Shown: positions 1-8,925 of the stretch, piece by piece | Layout of the letters: each line of letters starts with the position of its first letter | How positions within the stretch are numbered: position 1 is the first letter of the stretch | Source of the DNA: Desulfatitalea alkaliphila | GTDB taxonomy: Bacteria > Desulfobacterota > Desulfobacteria > Desulfobacterales > Desulfosarcinaceae | Direction of reading: 5' to 3' | Length of the DNA stretch: 64,000 bases | NCBI RefSeq assembly: GCF_022968795.1 | Contig: NZ_JALJRB010000002.1 | Location: 248,001-312,000, forward strand | Made by a program: the position numbers and the translations under genes | Notes under the pieces: model-generated | Seen by the model: the letters and a program-made list of their open reading frames with translations, nothing else | Told to the model about the DNA's origin: nothing | The model's database searches: none

Positions 1-834
1 TCGGCCCTGGCCGCCGCGCAAGGCAATCCGGGGATCGCGCTGGGTAATGCCTACGGCTCCAACATCACCAACATCGCCCTGATCCTGGGGCTGACGGCGC
101 TTATCAGCCCCATCGCCGTCCATTCGCAGGTACTGCGCAAGGAGTTGCCCATCCTCACGGCGGTGACCGCCCTGGCGGCATGGCAACTCCGGGATGGGGA
201 TATCAGCCGGTTCGATGCCGTTGTGCTGCTGGCTGTCTTCGGCGGGCTGATGGCCTGGACCATCCGGCAGGGATTGCGGAAGCAAGCCGACACTCTGGGC
301 ATCGAGATGGAGCAGGAGCTCGCAGTCCGCGCCATGCCCGTCCGCCGCGCCGTTTCCTGGCTGGTGGTGGGTCTGGCGCTGTTGATTGTCAGCTCCCGCA
401 TCCTGGTTTGGGGCGCGCTGGAAATCGCCCATGGTTTCGGGGTCAGCGATCTGATGATCGGTCTGACCATCGTCGCGGTGGGCACCTCTTTGCCGGAACT
501 GGCCGCGTCGCTGATCGCCACCCGCAAAGGGGAGCATGACATCGCCCTGGGCAATGTGCTCGGCTCCAACCTGTTCAACACCCTGGCGGTGGTGGGTATC
601 GCCGGGGCAATTCACCCAATGGCCGTGGGGCCGGAGGTCTTCAAGCGGGACATGCTGGTCATGGCCGCCCTGACCTTGTCGCTGTTCGTCATCGGCTACG
701 GGTTCCGGGGGCCGGGCCGCATCAACCGCATCGAGGGCGCGGCGCTGCTGGCCTGTTATGCAGGGTACACCGCCTACCTGATCGGCACGGTTTTCGTGGG
801 GCAAGCATCGGCCCGACTGTTATCCATCCAATGA
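1..834 (+). CDS. Ca2+/Na+ antiporter (CaCA family), 5' truncated by window edge
   Basis: This is an inner-membrane cation/proton or Na+/Ca2+ exchanger of the CaCA (YrbG/CaxA) family. Frame 1 is open from the first base, so the gene starts outside the window and 277 codons are visible. Both family signature repeats are present. The alpha-1 half-repeat GNAYGSNITNIALILG is at visible residues 15-30. The alpha-2 repeat GTSLPELAAS followed by GNVLGSNLFNT is at about 161-195. Hydrophobic segments surround each repeat. Full-length relatives are about 320-350 residues, so roughly the first 50 residues are missing. The stop is TGA at 832-834. The ion actually moved cannot be read from the sequence. 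Confidence 0.93.
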   Translation, partial: SALAAAQGNPGIALGNAYGSNITNIALILGLTALISPIAVHSQVLRKELPILTAVTALAAWQLRDGDISRFDAVVLLAVFGGLMAWTIRQGLRKQADTLGIEMEQELAVRAMPVRRAVSWLVVGLALLIVSSRILVWGALEIAHGFGVSDLMIGLTIVAVGTSLPELAASLIATRKGEHDIALGNVLGSNLFNTLAVVGIAGAIHPMAVGPEVFKRDMLVMAALTLSLFVIGYGFRGPGRINRIEGAALLACYAGYTAYLIGTVFVGQASARLLSIQ

Positions 835-1008
835 TGCCCTGGCGACCCTTTTTTGCGAACGCACGGTTAAGAGTTGTCGCCAACGGGCGATAATGGATTA
901 ATGAAGGGATTTCCATTTCCGGGCAATCGCCGCCGGGGACTGACGCCGGAGCGCACGGCATATGCCCCTTGCGGGGGTGTTCATAGTAACGATTTGCTGC
1001 AAGGACCC

Positions 1009-3618
1009 ATGTTGAAAAAGATACTCGCTGCACCTTCAGTCCAGATTGCGTTGTTGAGTGCCTTGATCCTGATGGGCATGTTGTTCTCCCTGACCCCCTG
1101 GGAGCACCTGGAGAATCGATATTACGATTTCTGGGGGCACCATTTTCGCAGCCCTCAGGAACAGCCCATCGTCATTGTCGCCATCGACGAAAAAAGCATT
1201 CGGGAGCTCGGCGACTGGCCCTGGCCCCGCTCGCGCATTGCCGAAATGGTTCGTTTTCTGACATCCCAGCAGGCCGGGGCCATGGGCATTCTGCCACTGT
1301 ATACCCAGCCCGACGCCAATCCCGGTCTGTTGGCAATCGAGGAAACCCAAAAGCTGCTGGGTGATCGGGAATGGAAGGGCGACAAGCAGGCCGCGCGAAC
1401 CTTTCAGGGCATGCTGAGCAAGGTCGAAGAGCAGTTGGACCAGGACGCCCAATTGATTGAAACCGTCCGCCGGGGCAGAAATGTGGTGCTTCCGATACGC
1501 TTTACCAAGGGACCGGAGGCGGCGACGGAGCGCAACAAAATGTCGGGGATGTTGGCCCTCTGCTCACTGGATGCGGCGGCGTTGGCCGCCGGTACCGCCG
1601 AAACGCCCTCGGCCGAAGCCCAAACGACGCATACCTTCCGTCACAAGCCCATCACCATGACCGGTGTCTGGGAGCCCTTCGAAGCGCTGGCAACCAAGGC
1701 CAGCGGCCTGGGGCACCTGAACCTGGACGAGGATCGGGATGGTTTGTTTCGCAGCATGCCGTTGCTGATGGAATACAAGGACCGGCTGTTTCCGGCCATG
1801 CCCCTTCAGCTGGCGATCCGCCAAACCGGCGGGGACCTGCAGGATCTGACCGTGGGACGTAACTTTTTCGGTCAGCCCTGTCTGCGGATCAAATACCTCG
1901 AGATCGCCACGGACGACCAATATCGTCTCCTGATGAACTATGATGCTGCCTGGACAAAGGCAAGAACCTACTCTTTCGTGGATGTGCTCCAGGGATCGCT
2001 CGATCCTGCCATTTTCAGGGACAACATCATTTTAATCGGCGCGACCGGCGAAGAGATGACGCCCTTCTACCGCATCGGACCGCATGCCTCGGCCGCCTTG
2101 GTTGAAATCAGCGCCAATGTATTGGGTCGCATTTTGTCGACGGCCCGGCTTTCCCGTCCTGCATGGGCGCAACCGCTGGAAATCGCGGCCCTGCTCTACT
2201 TTGCTTTCTTCCTCATGTTTGCGATCCCGCGCATGGAGACCCGGGTCGGCGCCTCGATCCTCGGCATTTTTCTGTTCACCTGGTTCGTCATCGGCGTCGC
2301 CCTTTTGCTGGGTTACGGGTACCGGATCAAGCCTTTCGGGCCGGCCGCCCTGGCGTGCGGCGGTTTTGTGCTGATCACGGCCGCCGGTTACGCCCGCAAA
2401 TGGCGGCACGAAGTCATCGATGCGAATAAACACCTCGGGTTGCACTATCAGGGGCAGGGCCTGCTCGACATGGCCTATGAGCGGTTCATGAAATGCCCGC
2501 TCCAGGACGGTTCGGTCAAACTGCTGCTGTACAACCTGGGTCTGGATTTCGAGCGCAAAAGGATGTTCGGCAAAGCGTTGACGATTTACCATCACATCGG
2601 CAGATACGGCCCCTTCAAAGATATCGAACAACGCAGCAGCCGGCTCGAATCGCCGGACGGTACCTTGCCCGCACCCGTCAACGGCGGCAACGGGAAGCCC
2701 CCCTTGTTGCTGCTCGACGGTGACATCAAGCCGACCTTCGGGCGCTACGAGATCCTCAGGGAGCTGGGCCGGGGCTCGATGGGAACGATCTATCTGGGCC
2801 GCGATCCCAAAATCAACCGCGAGGTCGCCATCAAAACGCTAAAATACGCGGAGGTCGTTTCGGGGGACCTGGATCAGGTGAAAGCACGCTTTTTCCGGGA
2901 GGCCGAAGCCGCCGGCAAGCTGTCCCATCCCAACATCGTATCCATATACGATGTGGGCGAAGAGCACGACATGGCCTATATCGCCATGGAACTGCTCAAC
3001 GGAGGGAATTTGACCCGGTTTTGTGCGGCGGAGCACCTGTTGCCGGTCCATCAGGCCCTGTCCATTGTCGCGGATGTGGCGGTGGCGCTTGATTATGCCC
3101 ACAACCAGGGCGTGATTCACCGGGATATCAAACCGGCCAACATCATGTTGCTGGAAGATGGCCGCGTCAAGGTCACCGATTTCGGTATCGCCCTCGTAGT
3201 GGATGCATCCAGGACCGGCACCGGGATTCTCCTGGGGACACCCAATTACATGTCGCCGGAACAAGTGGCCGGCCAGACGCTGGACGGCCGCTCGGATCTC
3301 TTTTCCCTGGGTATCGTTCTTTACGAGTTGCTGGTCGGCGCCAAACCCTTTAGAGGCGATACCATCAACCAGATCATCTATGCGATTATGCATGAGGCCC
3401 ACCCGCCGGTTTCGGATTCGGAAAAAAATATTCCGCCATGTTGCCAGGCGATCATCGAAAAACTGCTGGCCAAGGGGCTGGACGAAAGGTTCGACGCCGC
3501 CGCCCGGCTTGCAGAAGCGATAGCGGCGTGTATGAACGAGCTGCCGCATGCTGCACCTGCAACCGTTAGCGAAATCGACGCCAAAGTAGATCCGGCAGCC
3601 GATCCGCGAGGTGATTGA
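1009..3618 (+). CDS. CHASE2-domain sensor serine/threonine protein kinase
   Basis: This is a membrane-bound eukaryotic-like protein kinase with a periplasmic sensor. From the chosen ATG the protein is 869 aa. There is one N-terminal membrane helix (about 9-29), then a CHASE2-type extracytoplasmic domain to about residue 385, then three membrane helices (about 389-464). A short TPR-like helical stretch (about 490-550) follows, and the kinase domain begins near residue 579. Kinase motifs seen are the glycine loop ELGRGSMG, VAIK, HRDIKPAN (about 703), DFG (about 723) and MSPEQ. An in-frame ATG at 874 would add 45 residues that resemble no signal or domain, so ATG 1009, preceded by AAGGA, is preferred. 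CHASE2 fused to a C-terminal kinase is a known bacterial architecture. Its ligand and targets are unknown. Confidence 0.9.
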   Translation: MLKKILAAPSVQIALLSALILMGMLFSLTPWEHLENRYYDFWGHHFRSPQEQPIVIVAIDEKSIRELGDWPWPRSRIAEMVRFLTSQQAGAMGILPLYTQPDANPGLLAIEETQKLLGDREWKGDKQAARTFQGMLSKVEEQLDQDAQLIETVRRGRNVVLPIRFTKGPEAATERNKMSGMLALCSLDAAALAAGTAETPSAEAQTTHTFRHKPITMTGVWEPFEALATKASGLGHLNLDEDRDGLFRSMPLLMEYKDRLFPAMPLQLAIRQTGGDLQDLTVGRNFFGQPCLRIKYLEIATDDQYRLLMNYDAAWTKARTYSFVDVLQGSLDPAIFRDNIILIGATGEEMTPFYRIGPHASAALVEISANVLGRILSTARLSRPAWAQPLEIAALLYFAFFLMFAIPRMETRVGASILGIFLFTWFVIGVALLLGYGYRIKPFGPAALACGGFVLITAAGYARKWRHEVIDANKHLGLHYQGQGLLDMAYERFMKCPLQDGSVKLLLYNLGLDFERKRMFGKALTIYHHIGRYGPFKDIEQRSSRLESPDGTLPAPVNGGNGKPPLLLLDGDIKPTFGRYEILRELGRGSMGTIYLGRDPKINREVAIKTLKYAEVVSGDLDQVKARFFREAEAAGKLSHPNIVSIYDVGEEHDMAYIAMELLNGGNLTRFCAAEHLLPVHQALSIVADVAVALDYAHNQGVIHRDIKPANIMLLEDGRVKVTDFGIALVVDASRTGTGILLGTPNYMSPEQVAGQTLDGRSDLFSLGIVLYELLVGAKPFRGDTINQIIYAIMHEAHPPVSDSEKNIPPCCQAIIEKLLAKGLDERFDAAARLAEAIAACMNELPHAAPATVSEIDAKVDPAADPRGD

Positions 3619-4232
3619 GCGCCATTTCGCAATGAATTTCCGGCACCGCGCCATTCTCATCGTCGATGGGCGTGGTGCCGATCAATGTCCATGCATCCTG
3701 CAACTTTTTCAACTGCCCCCAAATGTTCTCGAACCGCATTTTCCTTGACATCCGGTTCCATATGGCTTCTGATGAAATCAGCAGTTGCCCTTTCGTCCAC
3801 AAACCTCCAAACAGGAGGTGTCTCAATGGATACGCCCCTCAAAATTCCTGAATAATGCCTCCTTGGGGCAACGCGCTCCATGGAGGCCTACCCATCATTT
3901 GCCATCAGCGCCAAAGCCAAACCCATTGCGAAATGGGGACGGAAAGCCACGGGTCTCGAAATAGAATTTCCGACACCTGCTTGCTGGATTTATCAGGCCC
4001 TTCTTCAGGACTTTGGTTTCAAAGACAGCCGAGCTGCCGAGGGTGACATCGTTAAGCGCACCCCAGGTAGTGCTCGGCATTTTTTTGGGGTTTGCGAAAA
4101 TTCGATAGGGACGGATAACGCGAAGCCCCTCCACTCCCCTTATCGGATGGATGCGGTTTTCTGCCGAAACCGAATTTCAATCACAACGAAGCGCTCGACA
4201 GTTAGCAACCCACACGACAAAGGAGATTTGCC
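3619..4232. other. Gene-poor 614-nt spacer
   Basis: I see no convincing gene here. Short open frames exist on both strands (for example minus 3657-3881, whose reading contains RFVDERATADFIRSHMEP), but none has a good ribosome site or a recognised family. An imperfect inverted repeat (GGCACC at 3642-3647 with GGTGCC at 3674-3679 and further internal pairing) follows the kinase stop codon and could be a weak transcript end. A second hairpin with a T run is listed separately. The stretch may hold gene remnants. Confidence 0.4.
4035..4086 (+). terminator. Possible intrinsic terminator with long loop
   Basis: TGCCGAG (4035-4041) is complementary to CTCGGCA (4073-4079) and is followed directly by seven T residues (4080-4086). 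The 31-nt loop is longer than usual, which lowers confidence. It would end plus-strand transcription before the exported protein gene at 4233. Confidence 0.4.
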
Positions 4233-4670
4233 ATGAAAAAGCCAATCCTATCAATGCTTGTCGTTTTCGCGTTCGGTGTCTGCGCTGTGTCTGCACAGGA
4301 AAAATACTCGGTTTCTGGAACTGTCTGCTGCGTCGGAACGGCGGACGTTATTGTGAGCCTTTCAACGCATGAAGAGTGGGAGAGCGATATAGAGCCGGTT
4401 TTTTGTTGTGCAATCCAATTGACCGATGAGCAGAAAACCACGGGAAAAGTGTCTTTCAAATTTGAGGGCGTTCCGCAAGGCAGGTATGCGCTTCTCGCCT
4501 TTCAGGACATAGACGAAAACGGCAAACTGGACAGGAATGCCAAAGGCACGCCGCTGGAACCTGCGGGCACCTATCGGCCCTCATTTCTTCACTTGTGGAG
4601 CGGCACCCATTTTGAGGTGAACCAGGACATCACGCTCCCGGACATTGTGTTGATAAGCATCATCGATTAG
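4233..4670 (+). CDS. Exported DUF2141-like protein
   Basis: This is a 145-aa protein with a clear Sec signal peptide (MKKPILSMLVVFAFGVCAVSA, cleavage after the AxA-like SA-QE boundary), so it is exported. The rest is a small beta-rich domain. The stretch YALLAFQDIDENGKLDRN and the following GTPLEP...YRPSF resemble the DUF2141 family, where an acidic DxDxNGKLD loop is typical. Three or four cysteines in the mature part (CC near residues 32-33 and 54-55) could form disulfides. A strong AGGAG lies 8 nt before the ATG. No function is known for the family, and the neighbours give no clear clue. Confidence 0.6.
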   Translation: MKKPILSMLVVFAFGVCAVSAQEKYSVSGTVCCVGTADVIVSLSTHEEWESDIEPVFCCAIQLTDEQKTTGKVSFKFEGVPQGRYALLAFQDIDENGKLDRNAKGTPLEPAGTYRPSFLHLWSGTHFEVNQDITLPDIVLISIID

Positions 4671-4946
4671 CAACACGCCATGAACCGCCAATGGCGGGGC
4701 GCGGTCGGGTCGTATGAAGAACTGCCGGCGTCAAATGGTGCGGCTGCCTACACCGGCTTCTAAACGGCGAAGACCGCGCCTCGTGCCTGCTTTCCACCCA
4801 AGGCCTATAAGGCCGGATACGGCATCGAGCAGTTGTTCACCACCGGCGAATACCGAGTCCTTTGTGTTGGTGCGATTGAATCATGGAATAGGCAGCGCAA
4901 TATTCGAAACCTCCACCAGAACAGCGGAACATAGAGGAGGCCACCA

Positions 4947-5414
4947 ATGTATAAAAAAGTCATGGTTCCGTTAGATGGTTCAGCACTTGCCGAGTGCGTG
5001 TTTCCCCACGTGGAAGCATTTGTGGAAGGATTCAAACTCAGTGATGTCATTTTCGTTCGGGTGGTGGATCCCGATAAAACGCTCTCCTCCGCAGAAGATT
5101 ATGCCGACCTGGCGCGTCTTGCGGAATTTGAAAAACTTCAAACATCACCGGCGAAAAAGTACATCCAGAAAATCCGCGAGCGATTCAATCATATGAGTGC
5201 GTCCGTTCATTCGGAGGTTCTGGAGGGCCGCATCGCGGACAGTCTGATTGAATTTGCCGACAAGAAGGGTGTCGATGTCATCATTATTGCCACCCATGGA
5301 CGATCCGGCGCCTCGCGCTGGCTCATGGGCAGTATAGCGGACAAGCTCATTCGTTCCGCCAAAATTCCGGTATTCATTGTGCGGGCACCTGTTGCCGGAT
5401 GGAAAGGTTTATGA
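4947..5414 (+). CDS. Universal stress protein, UspA family
   Basis: This is a cytoplasmic 155-aa single-domain Usp. The N-terminal beta strand and phosphate region (KKVMVPLDGSALAE) and the C-terminal nucleotide-loop motif (ATHGRSGASRWLMGSIADKL) match the ATP-binding class of Usp proteins, except that the first glycine of the G-2x-G-9x-GS motif is Ala. The gene is preceded by GAGG in ATAGAGGAGGCCACCAATG, a strong ribosome site. Its partner is not evident. The next gene, a MTH1187-type protein, follows by 78 nt and could share its transcript. Confidence 0.92.
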   Translation: MYKKVMVPLDGSALAECVFPHVEAFVEGFKLSDVIFVRVVDPDKTLSSAEDYADLARLAEFEKLQTSPAKKYIQKIRERFNHMSASVHSEVLEGRIADSLIEFADKKGVDVIIIATHGRSGASRWLMGSIADKLIRSAKIPVFIVRAPVAGWKGL

Positions 5415-5492
5415 CATCCATCGGATAACCGTTTGCCGAATTTTACGAACAGGGGTTGCCGGATCCATCGATCCTTTACGGAGGCCGATCCA

Positions 5493-5825
5493 ATGAGCGT
5501 CATCGTCGAACTATCCATCTTTCCAATGGACAAGGGCATCAGCGTCGCAGCGTATGTCGCCAGGGCCGTCCAGATCATTGAAGAGGGCGGACTGGCTTTC
5601 GCGTTGAATCCCATGGGGACCTGCATCGAGGGCGAGTGGGAGGAGGTGATGGAGGTTGTGCATCGCTGTTTTAAAGCGCTGCAGAAGGACAGCGACCGAA
5701 TTTACCTCACTTTGAAAGCGGACTATCGCAAAGGGCCTTCCGGGCGCCTGCAGCGCAAGGTGGCCGCCGTTCAGGAGAAGCTATCGACGGGCAAGGGCGC
5801 CGGCCGAGCACAATCTCTTGCATAA
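5493..5825 (+). CDS. MTH1187/YqgV-type thiamine-binding-fold protein (DUF77)
   Basis: This is a 110-aa protein of the MTH1187 family (formerly DUF77), a ferredoxin-like-fold family that includes YkoF-type thiamine binders. Evidence is the N-terminal strand SVIVELSIFPMDKGISV, then YVARAVQIIEEGGLAF and LNPMGTCIEGEWEEVMEVV, which follow the family's spacing of strands and helices. An upstream in-frame ATG at 5433 would add 20 residues, but GGAGG at 5480-5484 points to ATG 5493. The ligand is not determined by sequence. The gene lies downstream of uspA on the same strand. Confidence 0.8.
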   Translation: MSVIVELSIFPMDKGISVAAYVARAVQIIEEGGLAFALNPMGTCIEGEWEEVMEVVHRCFKALQKDSDRIYLTLKADYRKGPSGRLQRKVAAVQEKLSTGKGAGRAQSLA

Positions 5826-5883
5826 ACGACCGCCCGGACGGCATTCGGGCGACGGTACGCGCGTTTCCATGCCGAACAGAACG

Positions 5884-6908
5884 TTACCGGGGCCGCTGCG
5901 CCGCATGGGCCGGCGGTCGGCAGTCTTCGGCCGGTGGCGGCGCTGCCTCGGCCGGCCCGAAGAGTCTGTCGGTCAGCCGCACATACCAGGCAGCCGACTG
6001 CACCTGGACAATATAAGCGATGGCGACCACCAGGGCGGCACTGGAACCTTGGGGGCCGAAGGCGTTGATGGCAATGGCCAGGGCGATGGAGAGATTGCGC
6101 ATCACCGAGCCGTAAACCAGGGCGATGGCGTCATCGCGGGGCAGCAGGAAGCGGCCGACGAGGGTGCTCAACAGGAAATTGAAGCCGTAGATGGCCGTCA
6201 GGGGCAACAGAATGTAGCCGAGCTGCTGGGGCGAGGCGGCAATCCCCTTGGCTTTCAAGGCAATGGCGATGAAGACGATGCCCACCACGCCGACGGTGGA
6301 CAGCGCCGGGAAACGCGGCGCCATCCGCTGCTGGAAATCCGCCATGCCATAGCGTTTCACCAGGATCTGTTGGGTGAGAAATCCGGCCGCCATGGGCAGA
6401 AAGACGATGACCACGATCTGGCGCATCACCAGCAGCACGTCCACGTCCAGTTCAGCCCCATCAACCACTTGACATAGAACGGGGTGGCCAAAGACCCCAG
6501 GGTGAGCCCGATCACGGTCATCTTGACCGCGGCGGCCACGTTGCCCTTGGCGAAACCGGTCCAGGAGATGGTCATGCCGCTGGTGGGCACCAACCCGGCC
6601 AGCAGCAGGCCCAAAGCCATGTAGGGCGCCTCGCGGAAAAAGAGCAGACCCAGACCGAACGCCGCGAAGGGGATCACGCCGAAATTGATCACCTGGGTGA
6701 GCAGTTGGGCCTTCACATCGCCGCCTTCGAGCACCTTGCGCAGTTTCAACGTCACCATCATGGGATAGACCATGAGGAAGGTGAACGGAATAATCAGCGT
6801 TTTCAGAAATGATACCGGGAGGAAAAGGCCATACCCGAAACCCAGCAGCATGGTGATGGGAATGGCGATGACCAGGTTGCGGTTGATACCTGCGAAAAAA
6901 CGCCACAT
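5884..6908 (-). pseudogene. Bile acid:Na+ symporter / Acr3-like transporter, frameshifted
   Basis: This membrane transporter of the SBF superfamily (bile acid:Na+ symporter / Acr3-like arsenite exporter) is read in two frames. The N-terminal part (ATG at 6908, with GGAGG 6 nt upstream) carries MVYPMMVTLKLRKVLEGGD and GLVPTSGMTISWTGFAKGNV, typical of this fold. It ends prematurely at 6426. The C-terminal part continues in the next frame (VLLVMRQIVVIVFLPMAAGF to the stop at 5884). Adding one base in the CCCC run at 6456-6459 (GGGG on the coding strand) would restore one protein of about 340 aa. Either the gene is recently inactivated or the base is a sequencing or assembly error. The substrate is unknown, and arsenite is only one option. 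Confidence 0.75.
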
Positions 6909-7021
6909 GGGCTACCTCCAGGATTACGGTTTGCGAATTTACGCTGGATGAAGGAGAATCAAAATGCGTGCCACCGACCGCCGGTACCATCAATGCCGAG
7001 GGCAATATGGGGCAGCCCGAA

Positions 7022-7225
7022 TCAGTCGGGCGGTTCGCGGTAGATCAGGGTGATGGTCAAATTGCGTTGCACCCCGTTGTCGGCCACTGTCATGGATTCG
7101 GACTGCAGGGTGTGTACGATATCGACCCCCGGATGTTCGGCCAGCCAAGCGTTGAGCTGCAGTTCATTGGGCAGGTTGATGTTTTCGGTGCTGTGGTTGA
7201 AAATCTTGGCCTTAAGCGCTTTCAT
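7022..7225 (-). CDS. Small conserved-looking hypothetical protein (67 aa)
   Basis: This is a 67-aa cytoplasmic protein I do not recognise. It is basic at the N terminus (MKALKAKIFNHSTEN), followed by an amphipathic middle and a strand-rich end (NLTITLIYREPPD). The start is chosen because GGAGGTGCC sits directly before ATG 7225. The open frame extends upstream to 7462, but that part is low-complexity and has no ribosome site. It is minus-strand, just upstream of the Acr3-like gene (113 nt apart), and could share its transcript. Confidence 0.55.
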   Translation of the reverse strand: MKALKAKIFNHSTENINLPNELQLNAWLAEHPGVDIVHTLQSESMTVADNGVQRNLTITLIYREPPD

Positions 7226-7487
7226 GGCACCTCCTCTGATATACGATGTTCCTTTTCGAAACGAACCCCTGTAAAAATAGGATATCAAAGGAACGTCGTA
7301 ATGGACACCGCCGATTCGACTGACGAGAAACATTTGCCGAATCGGAGCGAACATGTCACCATGTGCGCTTTGGCGCCGACGGTCTGGCGACGGACCACGA
7401 TTTGATTCGGGACTGCGGTGCTGCTTGCGCTTGGCTTGTGACCCACATAACCGCTTAACCAATTGACTTTCCCTGCGAAATTATTAT

Positions 7488-8093
7488 ATGACGCGAAAAA
7501 GAGCCACCCGGAAACCCCAATGGCAGGACCACTACACCCGGCAGGCCCGGAAAGAGCGTTACCCGGCCCGTTCGGTATACAAGTTGGCTGAAATACAAAA
7601 GAAACATCGTGTTCTGGCCAAGGGCGACCGCGTGCTGGACCTGGGATGCGCGCCGGGGTCGTGGTTGCTCTACGCCGCCGAACAGGTGGGCCCCGGCGGT
7701 TCGGTGCTGGGGGTGGATTTGACTCCTGTGACGGTGCAGCTGCCCAAGCAGGCACAAGCGATCCAGGGGGACATCCACACGCTGCAGGCGACGGCGGCCC
7801 AATCCCTGGGCAGCGCATTCAACGTACTGCTCAGCGACATGGCGCCGGCCACCACCGGCGACCGCTTCGGTGATGCGGCACGCTCCTACGAACTGTGCCG
7901 CACGGCCCTGGCGGTGGCCGACGAACTGTTGCAAGCCAAGGGCCATTTTGTGTGCAAAATTTTCCAAGGCGAGGATTTCAAACCGTTCAGCGATCAGGTG
8001 AAAGCACGGTTCGACCGTATGCATATCTTTAAACCCCAGAGCAGTCGCAAAGCCAGCCGGGAGATTTTCATCATCGGGCTGGGCAAGAAGTAG
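7488..8093 (+). CDS. rlmE: 23S rRNA (uridine 2'-O) methyltransferase RlmE (FtsJ/RrmJ)
   Basis: RlmE uses S-adenosylmethionine to 2'-O-methylate U2552 in the 23S rRNA A loop. The 201-aa length matches the family. The SAM motif LDLGCAPGSW is at about residues 50-59. The K-D-K-E catalytic set can be seen as K32 (ARSVYKL), Asp in LLSDMAP (about 117), Lys in FVCKIFQG (about 157) and Glu in SREIFIIG (about 190). The N terminus is basic, as expected for an rRNA binder. The YebC gene starts 9 nt after its stop, so the two are very probably cotranscribed. Confidence 0.96.
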   Translation: MTRKRATRKPQWQDHYTRQARKERYPARSVYKLAEIQKKHRVLAKGDRVLDLGCAPGSWLLYAAEQVGPGGSVLGVDLTPVTVQLPKQAQAIQGDIHTLQATAAQSLGSAFNVLLSDMAPATTGDRFGDAARSYELCRTALAVADELLQAKGHFVCKIFQGEDFKPFSDQVKARFDRMHIFKPQSSRKASREIFIIGLGKK

Positions 8094-8102
8094 GAGGAAT
8101 CA

Positions 8103-8843
8103 ATGTCAGGACACAGCAAATGGGCCAATATTCGGCACAAAAAGGGTGCCGCCGATGCCCGCCGGGGCAAGGTGTTCACCAAATTGATCAAGGAGATTAC
8201 CGTGGCGGCACGCGCCGGCAGCGGCGACCCGGCCGCCAATCCGCGCTTGCGGGCCGCCATCGCCGCCGCCAAGCAGGAGAACATGCCCAAGGACAACATT
8301 GAGCGGGCCATCAAGAAGGGCACCGGCGAGTTGGAAGGGGTCACCTACGATGAATCCACCTATGAGGGCTACGGACCGGGAGGCGCGGCCATTCTGATCG
8401 ATTCGCTCACCGACAACAAGAACCGCGCGGTCTCGGAAATCCGCCACGCCTTGACCAAACATGGCGGCAACATGGGCGAGAGCGGTTGCGTGGCCTGGAT
8501 GTTCAAGAAAAAGGGATACATGGTGATCGAGCGCAGCGCCATCGACGAGGATGCCTTGATGGAAATCGCCCTGGAGGCGGGGGCCGAGGATGTGCGCGTG
8601 GACGAGGACAACTACGAGGTGATCACCGAACCGGACGACTACGAGGCGGTCAAGACGGCCATCGATGGAAAGGGATTGACCTGCCTCGTGGCCGAAGTGA
8701 CCATGCTGCCCCAGACCATGGCGCCGGTGGAGGGGGACAACGCCGCCAAAATTGTCCGGTTGCTGGAGTTTTTGGACGATTTGGATGATGTGCAGAAGGT
8801 TTATACGAATGCGGATTTGCCGGATGAAATGATGGAGGAATAG
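8103..8843 (+). CDS. YebC/PmpR family DNA-binding regulatory protein
   Basis: This is a 246-aa protein of the YebC/PmpR (TACO1) family, which act as transcription regulators or as translation-associated factors depending on the member. The N terminus [19 protein letters not shown] and the next block [18 protein letters not shown] are near-invariant family signatures. Central motifs [14 protein letters not shown] and [17 protein letters not shown] are also intact. The length is typical (about 240-250). AGGAGG lies just before the start. It sits 9 nt downstream of rlmE, so a translation-related role would fit. The specific target is unknown. Confidence 0.95.
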   Translation: MSGHSKWANIRHKKGAADARRGKVFTKLIKEITVAARAGSGDPAANPRLRAAIAAAKQENMPKDNIERAIKKGTGELEGVTYDESTYEGYGPGGAAILIDSLTDNKNRAVSEIRHALTKHGGNMGESGCVAWMFKKKGYMVIERSAIDEDALMEIALEAGAEDVRVDEDNYEVITEPDDYEAVKTAIDGKGLTCLVAEVTMLPQTMAPVEGDNAAKIVRLLEFLDDLDDVQKVYTNADLPDEMMEE

Positions 8844-8852
8844 GATAATCAG

Positions 8853-8912
8853 TTTTAAGTTTTAGGTGTTAAGTTTTAAGTTGTTGTATTCTATCTATTT
8901 GATTTTTTTGAG
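8853..8912 (+). repeat. AT-rich intergenic repeat copy A (AAGTTTTAAGTT head)
   Basis: The spacer before gltB contains tandem TTTTAAGTT units followed by TTGTATTCTATCTATTTG. The same arrangement (TTTAAGTT units, then TATTCTGYCGATTGG) recurs after gltB (13434-13560), at 20328-20390 (minus), at 28503 and at 35525 (minus). It is the most degenerate copy. It may include the gltB promoter. Confidence 0.55.
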
Positions 8913-8925
8913 GGATTGATGGGGG

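Noticed and set aside
874-1008. N-terminal extension of the CHASE2 kinase from ATG 874.
   Set aside because: The extra 45 residues (MSPTGDNGLMKGFPFPG...) resemble no signal or domain, and ATG 1009 leads directly to the membrane helix.
3657-3881. Minus-strand open frame possibly coding for a small protein (RFVDERATADFIRSHMEP).
   Set aside because: No ribosome site or recognisable family. The frame is short and the region seems to be a mix of remnants.
6420-6460. TGA ending the N-terminal part of the SBF/Acr3-like gene as another selenocysteine codon.
   Set aside because: The protein continues in a different frame, not through the TGA. No SECIS-like hairpin follows, and Sec would not fit the membrane segment.
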